Positions 1-11,366 of a stretch of 64,000 nucleotides of DNA are shown here, in pieces (position 1 is the stretch's first letter; every line of letters starts with the position of its first letter). This DNA is from Chenopodium formosanum. Taxonomy: Eukaryota; Streptophyta; Magnoliopsida; Caryophyllales; Amaranthaceae. The position numbers were made by a program, and so were the translations under genes. A model generated the notes under the pieces. The model saw nothing but the letters and a program-made list of their open reading frames with translations. It did not search any database and was not told the DNA's origin. The stretch lies in assembly GCA_024500155.1 (NCBI GenBank), contig CM044874.1, positions 43,222,384 to 43,286,383 on the forward strand, given 5' to 3'.

Positions 1-111
1 CTAGGGCGCTGGCTCCACCGGTGCAAGGCTTATTTTTAGTTTTATTATCTAAGACGATGCCTCCACCGACGCTTCCTACCTCTTAGAGTCAACCTACGTC
101 GTTTGTGAAAG
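1..111 (+). pseudogene. Tail fragment of a PMD-type antisense gene (aORF1 family)
   Basis: The first 111 bases align with the last exon of the PMD gene of element A, around 14780-14890. The shared stretch GATGCCTCCACCGACG is followed by a clear match over the next 35 bases. The similarity stops near 111, where unrelated LTR-like sequence begins. It represents the S/P/Q-rich C-terminal tail only and is broken by stops. The rest of the copy must lie left of the window. The match is seen directly; the assignment depends on element A. Confidence 0.7.
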
Positions 112-504
112 GAATGGTGTCCTTCGAACAAGTGTATTATTCTGATAGTGGGTTCAGAATTATTAGAAAGCTAATATATTCGGTAAGGTCAAGTGATCGG
201 AATGTCTAAGTGGAGGCCGCTTTCGATCATTAATATTGATGCGTAATTAATATAACAGCTTAATCTTGACTGAACCCTTCGGGTCACACCCAAGCAATTA
301 ACAAACCGACTCGACGAATAAATTCGGAAAAAATTAATGAGTCGCCCAAGTAACAAATATTTAGACGTCGGAAATTCAAGCTTGTAGCGTCGAAATCAAG
401 CGTCGGAGAATCTCTAATGTCGAGTCAAAATTTAGGATTTGGCAAGACAGGAAAATACTTCATGTATCAAGTAAAATCCTAGCCAGGCGAAAGGCTAGGA
501 AAGC

Positions 505-665
505 GCGCCCAATAGGAGCGTGCCACGTGGCAGCAGACATGGAAAAACGCCATGTGGCAGCACGCGTGGCAGCGCACGTTGCAGCCACGTTGGCAGCCAC
601 CTAGTGGAAGCATGCCACGTGGTAGAGCGCCATCGTGGCGGCATGTATGGCAAGGGGTCGTGGAC
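505..665. repeat. Cluster of GCCACGTGGC palindromic words
   Basis: About ten degenerate copies of GCCACGTGGCAG stand 10-20 bp apart, including gtgccacgtggcagc, gccatgtggcagc, gcgtggcagcg, gccacgttggcag and gccacgtggtag. The core is a 10-bp palindrome containing CACGTG. Spacing is irregular, so this is not a simple tandem array. It lies about 275 bp upstream of the TATA box at 940. Confidence 0.75.
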
Positions 666-939
666 CCGGGTGACGGGTCATGGACACAGGCCAAAAGAAA
701 ATGGCCCAACCGAATCCAACTTGGGGCTCAAGGTTGGGTGACACATGGTTAGTTCAAAATGCATGTGAAATGCCTCGGGGACCAAGTGAGAAAGTAGTCC
801 TCACCTAACCATGTTACACTTGTTACTTGTTCCTTGGTTTATTTAACTAAGGGTTGAATTCATCAATCTTTCCATGTGGGATCTTTTTGTGAAAAGTCTC
901 ACATTTAAAGATGAGTGGAATTCACAAGCTATCCTTCCT

Positions 940-947
940 TATAAATA
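940..947 (+). promoter_or_regulatory. TATA box of LTR-like segment
   Basis: TATAAATA within ccttataaatagcc has the form of plant LTR core promoters seen elsewhere in this window, for example ctctataaatagcc at 42387. Start and extent of the transcript are not known. Confidence 0.5.
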
Positions 948-2099
948 GCCAAAGCATGGCCTGAGAATTCTTTACTTGAGTTGGAGTTCAATAGTGCATT
1001 GCATTAGCGAAAACTCTTAAACTCATATAATACTCGGTTTTTGGTCGGACCTCGCTAACCTCGAGGTAACGAACCTAAAAGTAGGTAGTTGTTTTTGCGG
1101 GTGGATCTTCGTCGGCGGCTCTCGTGTTTTCGGGGCTAAGCTTTCAAGTAAGAGCCCAATTTGTGGAGCGAAGCACGCGACAAAGGTATTTCCTATTTTG
1201 CCATTTTGTGTTTATTTTTATGCATTATTTTTTTTTGGTGTTCTACCCGGTTCACCCTTTAGGCTAATCCGGATTTTTATGCATTATTGATATTATTTAT
1301 TGCGAGCGTAATCCTTGGCTCGGGTTTTTTCCGCGGTTTTTAGCCAAAAAACGATCAAAAATGCATTTCTCAAGGGGTTTTGCGTTTTTACAAAAAAAAA
1401 ATTAATTCTTTCTAACCTTTACAATTAATTACATATTTATAGTGGTTATGTAATTGGTTCAATACATATTTTATATGCAATTTTAAACCTCTTTAGGCAT
1501 GATTACTTGGTGGTAATTTGTGTTTGAAAGCTTGGTTTTATTTTTCACATAATTGCAAATTAATTGCATTACGTGTGAAATTTTTGTTTTTGAGGCTTCT
1601 AAAGTGCTAAAGATTCAATCTTTAATTATCTTAAGGGATTGAAACTTTAAAAGCTTCTAAATTCCATGAATTTTATATTGAACTTTGTTGTTTTAATCAT
1701 TTTGGTTGATTGGAAACATAAAGTTTCAAACTTTGTGATAGTAATTTGTTTATCTTCATATTAGAAGATATAATTTTTCAAGGGTTCACAAGTGTTAGTA
1801 GTTAGATTTTTCATTTGAACATTAAAGCTCATATTTTTCCAACTCCCTCTTACTTTGTCAAAATTTCAAGATTAATTTAAATTGATTAAATAAATAATGA
1901 GAAATTGCCTTATTTATTTTGTTGCACCAAGTTCAACCAATTTAATTAAAGAATGGTTCTTCGGAATTATTTTGGTTGAATGCACCTTTATAAATTTTAT
2001 TTAAGTTAGACTTGTTTAAATTTTCAATTTTTGGTCATTGAATTAGTTCTAAAATTAATTTAGAATTAATAATATGTCACGCAAAATTGGGATCGAAAT

Positions 2100-2470
2100 C
2101 CCGAGGCTATGGCACGCAAAAAGGAAAAACCGCCCTTGGCTAGCAGGGCTGCATAGCAGCCCGCATGTGGTTGCCAAGAAGGAAGCTCGAAGGTGCTTGT
2201 AGCCATGTGCGTGGCTAGTGCACCCATTGCAACAGCATCACATAGCTCGTGCGTGCGTTTGTGCGTGCACAGCAGCATCACATAGTTGTGTGCATGCACA
2301 GCAGCAGCACATAGCTGTGTACGTGCCTAGCGCAGCACATAGCTGTTGATGTGCGGCTATGGTGCATCACTGGTGCACGAGCAATGTGTGTGTTTTGTGT
2401 TGCTTGGTGCGCAAGGGTACGTGTATGTGCTATGTTGCGAGAATTGCGATGGTGCGCATAGCTAGCATAT
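2100..2470. repeat. Cluster of CACATAGCT / GTGC words
   Basis: Degenerate repeats of agcacatagctgtg (2215-2350), plus the palindrome gggctgcatagcagccc near 2145 and several tgcgtgc/gcgcatagc variants, form a GC-rich patch in AT-rich surroundings. The patch ends about 15 bp before a TATA box. ORFs reported here on the minus strand are low-complexity by-products and are not considered genes. Confidence 0.6.
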
Positions 2471-2485
2471 GTATGCTTTACATGG

Positions 2486-2495
2486 TATATAAATA
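2486..2495 (+). promoter_or_regulatory. TATA box downstream of repeat words
   Basis: TATATAAATA directly follows the word cluster at 2100-2470. Word cluster then TATA box is the arrangement seen in the A, B, D and G LTRs, so this is probably the core promoter of a further, unassigned LTR. Confidence 0.5.
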
Positions 2496-2499
2496 AGGA

Positions 2500-3115
2500 T
2501 AATATACATAGACATTGCTTGTGAAGCAATGTGGTGCAATGAGATCGTGCGAGTTGTGAGCACTCCAAATCTTAGTGCTAGGCACTTGAATATTTTGGAC
2601 TACATAAAGTTTTGCTTATTTTACCTTTTTAATTATTTTATTAATCTAATTTGTTTTTAATTATTTTAATAAATTTTAGAGGTTATGCCTCGATTTTATT
2701 TTGGCAAATAATTGGGTTTTACCGGCTTAATTAATCGGATTAATTGAGTTGGATGCGGAATTTAAGTGGGAGCTTCAATTATTAATTACGTCAATAACAT
2801 AATCGGTGAAACAACTTTGAGTAGTTTTAATTAGACGTATTAATCAGATTAACCACCTAGATTAGTTACTAGTGCGAGCGTGTGTTTAATGCATTATTAC
2901 TTGTTTATTGGTGTAAAATGCATGGGCCATTCACATATATTGAATGGACGAATGGAATGTATATTCTCTCACGGGTTTTATGAAATTGCACTTAGTGGGA
3001 CCCGATTAGGATAAAAAAAATATGGACTGCAATCCGTGATGTATTTTTCTAAATCTAAATATGGTCTGCGTACTGTTGAGTATTTTTGTACCTTAATATT
3101 TAGATTAGTCCTAAT
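2500..3115. other. Non-coding, AT-rich; host sequence of the solo LTR
   Basis: I see no gene. The sequence ends at CGTAG (3116-3120), which is repeated at 5145-5149. Segments 2500-3120 and 5150 onward were therefore contiguous before the LTR at 3121-5144 arrived. Confidence 0.5.
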
Positions 3116-3120
3116 CGTAG

Positions 3121-5144
3121 TGTAGGCGTCGTTCTAAGTGCGCCTACGTTAAAGCATGTGTGAATATGCTTGACACTCATAGGAAGTGGGAATTGACATA
3201 ATACGATTAGGGACAAGGAAAGTAGGGAGCTGCCAACAAGTTTTTTAAGGAACTTGTAAACCGTTCACGGATCATAAAAGGCAACCACGATAAAGGGACA
3301 ACGATAGGCAACAACGATTGACCCGTGAAGGTTACACCCCATTCATAATCCATGAGATTACTAACTCCATATGGTTTGGAACCACGAAAGGAGGATTGGG
3401 AATGATGGTACGAAGTGAGTCATGAAGTCACATTCGCCCGTATTGGCCTCTACACGATTCTTATAGTGAAAAATGATTCCTGCGATCTCAAAGGCATGCA
3501 ACCAAAATATTCAATTTGCTCCAAACTATTATTATGCTAAATTGGTTGAATATTAATGCACACATTATTCTAAAATATCGTGACCAATTGATTAAATAAC
3601 AAGATTAAAGGAACCTAAACCAGTTGTCCAAATTATCTTATTAGTCGTGATTTTCAATTACATATTCCCTTTAAACATGCAATATGGTTATCATAAAAAA
3701 TATAATAGAATTATCAATAATATTGGAAGAAATTTAATAGTAAACTGTTTGTCAAATCAAATATAAATAAACCTTATCATAATGCTAGCAATAAGAATAA
3801 AAATAAGAGTAATTAAGTGAATCAATTACTCACTTTCCGCGTTTCCTTGAATTGCTACATCATGAATAAACTGTTAGTAACTTAAATAAAAATATAAATC
3901 AAATTAAAATAATGAAATTAAAATTAGAGTTAATTTGGTCCAAACCCTCAGTTAGTTCTACCTTTTCACGCCTTGGTTTTAAGTATAGAACTTCAGGTAA
4001 AGTATGGACTCCTTAGAGTGCTTAGGGGAAGTATTTTGAGAGAATAGGGAGGCTAGGGTTTAGGCTAAAGAGGGAGAAGAGAATTATTTTATGATCAAGA
4101 TTGTTGATGATTGAAAAAGTGGAGATATGACCTCTATTTATAGAGGAAAAAAGGGTCGAAAAAAGAAGATAATATCCGAATTAAATCGGAATAAAACTCG
4201 ATAGACTGTAGTTTTTACAGTTTTTGTTTTTATCATATCATTTGATTCAGAGATCGGAATAAGATGAATAAGATATCATTGGAAAGCTCTTGAAGTCTAA
4301 TTTCTAAAACAATTATAATCAGATGAAAATATTTTTATAATAAAAGGTATGGCAGAAATAGAGAGACGGTGTCAGTTTTGGATAGAGTTTGATATTTTAT
4401 TCATATCTTTTCCGTTATAGCTCGGAATTGATATTATAATATATCATTGGAAAGATAATTTCAAGGGCTATCCAACCATATAAAATTTTGATAAAAACTA
4501 TTAGGCACGAAAATAATATCTGTCTATCTTTGAATGTCTTTCAATTCGAATAAAATTAGAACTTTAAAAAAAAGGAGTTTTATTCAATTTCAAACTCTTT
4601 AATCTTATCTTTTCAAAAAGGATAATTAGGCTTTTTTAGAAACTTATAGAAGTTTCCAATTAATCCTAATTGGTTTAGGAATGGGATTAAATAACTTTGA
4701 CCCTCCACATGATCATTGGGTCGTAGGTAAGGTGGGCTTAGGTTCAGTTTGGGCTCAGTTTAATATTTTTGCCATAACTTATTCGTTATAACTCGGATTT
4801 GGGCTTATAATATATCGTTGAAAATATCTTTTAAAGACCCATCAAACTATTTAATCATTGGACCCAGATTATGGACCAAAATAAACTGGATTAAACGTTT
4901 TTATAAAAAGGACACAAAATGAATGATTTTAAAGGACACGAAATGAATTATTTTGGGTTTAAAGGCACGAAAAGAAGAAAATAAGTTATGGTTTGGGGAA
5001 ATGGGCTAGGAATTGGGTTGGTTTATGAAATGGAAATATGGATCTAAGCACTCCAAGATTAAATACTCAACCCGACCAATAATGGCGGTGAAAGGTTGTT
5101 CATCATCGGGTTTGGTTTTGGGGAGATATTTTTAGGTGTCTACA
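3121..5144 (-). mobile_element. Solo LTR of the A/B Tat-like family
   Basis: The segment begins TGTAGGCGTC and ends GTGTCTACA. It is flanked by a perfect 5-bp target duplication, CGTAG, at 3116-3120 and 5145-5149. It matches the 3' LTR of element A (8660-10295) over both ends, for example the block 3121-3500 with 8660-9030. There is no polypurine tract or internal sequence next to it, so it is a solo LTR, formed in such families by LTR-LTR recombination. Sense is minus: on that strand it starts TGTAGACACC, and its TATA box is also on that strand. It is 2024 bp against 1636 bp for A. Confidence 0.9.
4135..4142 (-). promoter_or_regulatory. TATA box of solo LTR
   Basis: On the minus strand this reads TATAAATA in ctctataaatagagg, at the place corresponding to the A LTR TATA box (9615-9622). 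Unlike A and B, I see no clear palindromic word cluster upstream (4145-4350). Confidence 0.6.
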
Positions 5145-5149
5145 CGTAG

Positions 5150-8100
5150 ATACTAGTATTGCATTATTATGGTCAAGTCTTGAAGATGGAGGTTCTTGGA
5201 AGACAAAGCCATGAAGTTGTAAAAGAAGACCTTTTGAAGATTTGAAGAATTCAAGGTGTCATGCTAGTTGGCAATATGCATCAAAATGCTTATGCTTTAC
5301 ATATTCATGATTATTTATATATGAATATATATTAGATGCATTTTTAGGATTTTAAATGTTGTGATGATTAATTAAGTACACTTAAATCAACCAACATAGA
5401 AACCCTAGGTCCCTAAATATTGAGCAAAATTGCCATTCCAAAACAATACTTATCGACCTATTGAGAGTAGTGATGGGCTACGCCAAAGCGAGGCATCACT
5501 ACTACTCCCTAGACTCATAAGGCATACCGGGCATGCAAGTTGGTTTTGGTTGTACTCAACGATATGTGTGATGGAGTCCTAACATGTCGTGGCAAAGTGA
5601 ATAAATTGTTGAGAGAGCATTAGATGCGCCGATTTATTCAACCAAGAGTGGCTTAGAGCCATTAGCAAAGCGTTGCTTACCTTGGGAGATTGAGTGCTAA
5701 GACAAGCCAAAGAATGCTTAGTCACTCTTTGTTTCTTTGGATCTTGGAATTGACTTATTCTCGCCAAATGGGGACAAATTTAATGTGTGGATAAGACGTT
5801 TAATAAGATTGAAAATTTGCATGAATACCTTTTAATTTTTAATAAATGGTTATAATTTGCACTTATATTTATAGTACTATAAATCAAATAATATTGTTTC
5901 CATGATTGGTAAAGGAAATCTTGAAGGATAGTTCTAAAAGAAAAAGCATTTCTAAAATACAATTCTCATAAATGACTTTTACAGTTAGTCCGAAGGGACG
6001 GATGGGCATCATGTATTCAAAATACTAGGTAGTTTTGATAAAACATGAAGTATTGAGCTGCAAACTCAAATTGTAAATATTTACAACCAACATATCTTTT
6101 CTCTTAATACATAGATGAGTAGGACTCATTGATGTAGTAATTCGAGCGAGAATTAAAGGAAAAGATGGAACTTTGTTTTACGGCGCATCAGATGCTTAAT
6201 TATGCCTAACAAAGTATAAAAGTCAAAGACTCTTAAAGAAATGGTTCTTACATATTATGAGACAAAGTATGATAAGAAATATAGGAAACGAGGAACAAAA
6301 AAAAAAGGAATCAGATTCCATTTTCCTAAAGAATTCATGTCATTGAAGTTAACTTAGCAACTCATTATCTTCACAAAGTATCGGATACTACTTGAGTGTT
6401 CCACTTTGAAAGTGACCTCAAACTATTGAAGATAAGCTAAGCTATCGACTTACAAGTTTAGAATGAAGCAAGTGGTGCTAAATCAGTTGTAAGGTCGTAT
6501 GCTTTGTTTAAAGACCTTTAAGCTAAGGCTGGAACAAATAAATGGTTATTGTGTTCCATAATCAGCAATTGTTCCGTTTACACACGGAAAGACTCACATT
6601 CAAAGCAATGAGCAATAGTTGCAAATTTATTTGAATGGCATGGTTTTCTAAACCATAAGTCAAGAATGCTTGATTATAAAATAACATTATCTTAACATGA
6701 TAATCTAGCAAAAGATCAAATTCATGGGCATGATTTGCATTCCGAACATCTTTAGCAATGTCAAATCAACAAGAACGTACTCAAGGCTCTATTAGGTAGG
6801 ATCTTTATAGTTGATCGATTCGAAATTGTTCTAAGACAAGCAAGTCTTACTTGTTGAAATCGAAAAAGTAAAGAGCTATTGTTCTTGGTATAGACAATTG
6901 AATCCGAAAAGCTAAAGAGGATTCATTTACTTCAACATTTCACAAAAGATTTTGAAAGAATATGGTTATATTCATCAAATGTGAGCCAACTTGACCTGAG
7001 TAGCTCAAGAGTCCAGTGAAGTACATAATCAACTTGGCAAGATATCAAAAAGTCTTGATTAGATCGAGTGATGTTTGCTTGAGCCAAGCGTGACCATCTC
7101 AAAGTTATGAATGGAAATTTTTCATAAACAACTTCACAAAGAACATGGTATGTCTTCACGGAGACCTCGATGTCATTTAAAAATAACTCGAATGAAGATG
7201 GTTCACAATCCTTCCTATAAAGTTCTTAAAGATTTGCACAAATGACTAATGTTACACAAAACAAAATGTAGAAGCTACAAAAGGACGCCATATTTAGTTA
7301 TGGATAGAAATAACTTCTAAATGTCTTTTAAAGTACATGTCTTAAACTCTTAGCCACAGTGGGAGCTAAGTGACTTAGTAGGAGCTCACCGGCTTAGCAA
7401 GAGCTAGGTGGTTGAGTGGGAGCTTAATGGCTCATTAAAGGCTAAGATAGCTCAACTGGGAGCTAACTGTTTGTTTTATAACAAACTTTTACCCAAAGAC
7501 AATGTACATGTATCTTTGTAAGCATTCAAGTGAGACCACGGGCATTACCTCCACAACCTAATTGAGAACATAGTGTTTGTTGCTCTAAGTGGTGTCTTTC
7601 TGGAAAGTAACACATTTCCAAAACGACAAATGGGAGGAAAATGAACTTGATGACAATCGAGCTTAGCAACAAACTAGAATTGAGAATATCGGAAGACCTT
7701 AAAAGGGTTTCGTGAGAATACTTGATCAAGAATACTCAAAAGGACTTTACAAGTGCCTTAAAAGAGAATTCATTTCTCACAAAACTTTTGAAAACTTGGA
7801 GTAAGATTAAGATAATCAAAGGGCTTTGGAAGCGCCTTGAAACTTAGTGTTTGATGCAGTAACCCCGTATAGGTATAGAATTCACCAAAGGATTGGGTTG
7901 AATCCTATAAACTTTCTATTAAGTTAGAAATAAACCTATGACTTACAAGCATACTATTTACTATTAGATTGTAAAGGAATAATGCCTTGTAAGATAGCTA
8001 CGACAAACCCATAATTCTGAATAATGGTTAGAGGACATAAAAATCCGAGATCGACTCCATGTTTGAAAATCATGTTAGAAACTTGATTAATTTGCATAAA

Positions 8101-8659
8101 GGGTGAAAGACCCATCGATGGAAAATAAGTTTTCAAGGAGAAAACTAAAAAAAGAGGAAATGTATATGCATACATAGCTAGATTGGATGAAAAGGATACA
8201 ATTAAATTCACAGAGTTGATTTTAATAAAAACCTATTCACCAATCGGAATGCTAAAGTCTTTTCGTGATTGTTTTAGCAAAAAATGCTCATATGAAATGT
8301 GGCAAAAATAGATACCAAAATCGCCTTCCTAAAATAGGATTTTGGAAGTGACTATGAAAATAGTCTAAGTGTTTTGAAAATCTAAATAAATGCTAGATTT
8401 AAAAGCAAGCTCAAGGAATCCGTCATGGGATTATTAGAAGCATTGCATATAGGAATTGGAACATGATTTCTCATGAAGTCAGTAAGAGGATTGACTTATG
8501 GAGAAACATAGAAATTCTTATGAATAAGAAGTTTAGTGGGAGAAAAAGTAAATTATATAAAGGTCCAACGAAAATTTTATAAACTCTATTGTGAAATAAC
8601 CATCAAATGCTAAATGTTTAGATTTGAAAGTATTTTCGACAATGGACCAAACAAAAGAC
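5150..8659. other. Degenerate AT-rich sequence, no recognisable gene
   Basis: All ORFs are short (about 60-85 aa) and lack familiar motifs. I looked for retrotransposon signatures (YVDD, DTGS, zinc knuckle, primer site) and saw none I trust. The purine-rich, long-decayed look and gtgggag phrases suggest an old copia-type element, but this is only an impression. Confidence 0.35.
7350..7470 (+). repeat. Diverged gtgggagcta repeats
   Basis: Phrases such as agtgggagctaagtg, agtaggagctcac, agcaagagctagg, gagtgggagcttaatgg and actgggagctaac occur five times, 25-30 bp apart. This is a short, decayed tandem repeat. It could be an amplified copia-like polypurine tract, but no LTR follows it. Confidence 0.5.
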
Positions 8660-9614
8660 TATAGGCGTCGCTTGAAGTGCGCCTACGTAAAAAGCATGTG
8701 GTGAATATGCTTGGCACTCATAGGAAGTGGGATTTAGCATAATACGATTAGGGACAAACAAAGTAGGGAGCCGCCAACAAGTTTTTAAGAAAATTGTAAA
8801 CCGTTCACGGATCATAAAAAGGCAACCATGAATAAGGGACAATGAAGGCAACAACGATTGACCCGTGAAAGTTACACCCCATTCATAATCCATGAGATTA
8901 CTAACTCCATATGGTTTGGAACCATGAAAGGAGGATTGGGGATGATGGTACAAAGTGAGTCATAGAGTCACATTCGCCCGTATTGGCCTCTACTCGATTC
9001 TTATAGTGAAAAGTGATTTCTGTGATCTCAAAGGCATACAAAAAAAAATTCAATTTGCTCCAATCTATTATTAAGCTAAATTGGTTTAATATTAATGCAA
9101 CATATTATTCTAAAATATTGTGATCACTTGATTTTATAACAAGATTAAAAAGGAACCTAAACCGGTTGTCCAAATTATATTATTAGGCGTGATTTTCAAT
9201 TACATATTCCCTTTAAACATGCAATATGGTGATCATAATAACAATTATAGAATCAACATTAATATTGGAATCAATTTAACAATAATCCCAACAATATAAA
9301 ATCGTTAGAAAAATAATAGAAATAAAAGGAACATAATTCTTACTTTAATTTGTTTGTTTGCAACTACAAAATAATAAACGAGTTAGTACTTCAAGGAAAT
9401 AATAATAGAACAATAATTAAATTAAATTAAATAAAGTAGAGTTGATTTGGGGCCAAACCCTCAAACAATTCTACTTTTCACGCCTTGGCTTAAGGACAGA
9501 ACCACGAAGAAGGAATTTTGAAAGAATTAGGGTAGGCTAGTGTTTAGGATAGAGCATAGGAGAGAGAAAAAATAGAGAATTAATTGATGCCCCCGTACAT
9601 CAGAAATGAGGGGG

Positions 9615-9622
9615 TATTTATA
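9615..9622 (-). promoter_or_regulatory. TATA box of A LTR
   Basis: The minus strand reads ttctataaatacccc. It lies about 60 bp downstream, in LTR sense, of the CCGTGNCACGG word cluster. Confidence 0.65.
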
Positions 9623-9679
9623 GAAAAAATGTGCCGAGGGAACACACGGAACCCTAAAATGATAAAAACCCTAAAAAAG

Positions 9680-9935
9680 TATACCGCGACACGAAAAAGT
9701 GTACTGTGACACGGGAATTCCCACCGTCAGATGGGAAACATTCCCGTGACACGGTGTACTTTTGTGTGACGCGGTAAATATATACTGAACGAGAAAGAAA
9801 ACGCGTTAAGGGTTTACGCGGAAAGGACACACAAACCCCCGTGTCACGGCAGGTGTCCCGTGTCACGGGGAACCCCACCATTAGACAGGAAAGTTTCCCG
9901 TGACACGATGGACTGTTGCCGTGACGCGGGAGTTT
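9680..9935. repeat. CCGTGNCACGG word cluster in A LTR
   Basis: I count eight variants: accgcgacacg, ctgtgacacggg, cccgtgacacggtg, gtgtgacgcggt, cccgtgtcacgg, cccgtgtcacgggg, cccgtgacacgat and gccgtgacgcggg. The consensus is an 11-bp palindrome with a free central base. Irregular spacing (roughly 17-75 bp) argues against tandem duplication. Corresponding LTR sequence in B2 carries a different word. Confidence 0.8.
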
Positions 9936-10295
9936 TCATTCCGCTTTTCCGTCTAATTTGGTTCAGCATTTTAAATGCTGATTGATAATTTCGGGTCATT
10001 TTCTAATTTTATTACTATTTGGGCTAAAATAAATAAAAGTTTGGGCCAAAGTAAATAATTAAACAATAAAATAAAAAAGGTTTTGGCTAAAATTAAATAA
10101 TAATTTTGGGCTGAAATTAAAACTATGCTTTGACCATACATCAAGACTGATCCATGGACAATTCAAAAATTGAATTTAATTAAATACGATTTTTTAAGCA
10201 CTCTCGGGATTAAATACTGAACCCGACCAATAGTAGTGATGAAAGGTTGTTCATCAACGGGTTTGGTTTTGGGGAGACATTTTAAGGTGTCTACA

Positions 10296-10311
10296 GAAGC
10301 CCCCACTTTAA
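10296..10311 (-). other. Polypurine tract of element A
   Basis: On the minus strand this reads taaagtgggggcttc and directly precedes LTR start TGTAGACACC. The B2 tract at 41646-41659 (aaagtgggggcttc) is the same. It fixes the sense of element A. Confidence 0.85.
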
Positions 10312-10489
10312 CTGAGTTTGTAGAAACGTCAGTTTTGAACCGATAATCAAAGTAGTCGATAGGGACGGAGAATGATTTAAGACGTTCTGCGATCCTAAAT
10401 CACTCTGTATACGCCGATACCTGCAGAAAAATGTTAATTCTACAGATAAAAGAGTAAAAGGATAGAATACATATCTGGCACTAGTGTAT

Positions 10490-10860
10490 TGGTGGCAAAC
10501 GAGTTTGGCAACTTCCTATGCTTGAAGGAATCCACCGGATGACGTTCGTTGAAACGCTTTCCATGCCTGAGGAAAGCCGATTTAGGAATTTGGTAGCTTT
10601 CTAAGCTTGAAGAAACCTACCGGATGATACTTTCCATGCCTGAGTAAAGTCGACGTATGAATTTGGTGTCATTCTATGCTTGAAGAAATCCACCGATAAT
10701 GCTTTCCATGCTTGAGGAAAGGCGACTTGGCGGTTTTCTATACATGAAGAAAAATCCACCAATAACACTTTCCATGCTTGAGGAAAGCCGACTTGGCGGT
10801 TTTCTATACTTGAAGAAAAATCCACCGATAAAGCTTTCCATGCTTGAGGAAAGCCGACAA
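10490..10860. repeat. Tandem repeats of about 65 bp, element A
   Basis: About six units contain the phrases ctttccatgcttgagg, aaagccgacttgg, cggttttctatacttgaag and aaatccaccgat. They lie between the polypurine tract and aORF1. Element B has different tandem repeats at the corresponding place (33640-33790), so the position is conserved and the sequence is not. The 74-aa ORF here is a translation of the repeat. Confidence 0.85.
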
Positions 10861-11164
10861 CTACTGTAATCGCTGAAATTTACAAGTGTATGATGGTTCG
10901 ATTATCCCCGAACGTGTGCCGCAGATGATTCACACTTTCAAGTCGACTATCCGATCATATTAGGTGTTTAAAACATCGACAAAATTGACTTTGACACTTC
11001 ATAGGGGCAAAATAGTAATTTTGATACCCTCCAACCGTCAGTAAGAATTTTCCGCGCAATTTTACTGAAAAATTAACTGTCCAATTTTCGAAGAAAATCG
11101 TGCAACTTTGGTCAAAATTCCAGGAATATTCGCTGCCAACTTCAAAAAGTGTGCAGGACAGAAG

Positions 11165-11366
11165 CCTGAACTCCGTGCCACGTGGACCAATCTCGCGACA
11201 CGGTGCTCAGTTGCCGTCAGATAGAAGGAATTCCCGTGTTGCGGAATTCCTTTTGGCAAAAAAATCCCACGCGCCTCGTACCACATGCCTAAAAACCATT
11301 ACTCAGTAACGGGAAACGTGGAACGGTAACGGGGTCGTGTAACGGTCATTTTTTGGCTTTAAATAT
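11165..11366 (+). promoter_or_regulatory. Promoter of aORF1 (A): palindromic words and TATA-like box
   Basis: Words ccgtgccacgtgg, cgcgacacggtg and cccgtgttgcgg, then weaker acgg/cgtg variants (11310-11345), precede TTTAAATAT at 11358-11366. Seven more words follow at 11460-11730 in the presumed 5' leader. The corresponding region of B (33331-33450) has B's own words and a clear TATA box. Promoter function is inferred from position and from that conservation. Confidence 0.55.

Larger units (their letters stand above)
112..2065. other. LTR-like non-coding segment, family unknown
   Basis: No ORF here looks like a gene. The segment has features of an LTR and leader: a cluster of short palindromic words (505-665), a TATA box (940-947), then a transcribed-looking region with a GC-richer part (1080-1190) and a long T-rich, AT-rich stretch from 1200 on. 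I found no partner LTR, primer binding site or target duplication, so the boundaries and lineage are unknown. Confidence 0.4.
8660..10295 (-). repeat. 3' LTR of element A
   Basis: Plus-strand ends are TATAGGCGTC (TG mutated to TA) and GTGTCTACA. It aligns with the solo LTR at 3121-5144 and with the B2 LTR at 41660-56775. Its inner end abuts the minus-strand polypurine tract, so it is the 3' LTR of a minus-strand element. It contains a word cluster (9680-9935) and a TATA box (9615-9622). Confidence 0.85.

Noticed and set aside
479..752. Three overlapping ORFs on both strands around 480-750
   Set aside because: Generated by the GC-rich GCCACGTGGC words; composition is low complexity (His/Cys/Trp).
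2066..2568. Two minus-strand ORFs of 77 and 96 aa
   Set aside because: Translation of the cacatagct word cluster, without recognisable domain.
5150..8659. Possible copia-type element suggested by gtgggag phrases
   Set aside because: No catalytic motif, primer site or LTR pair could be found, so I did not name a lineage.
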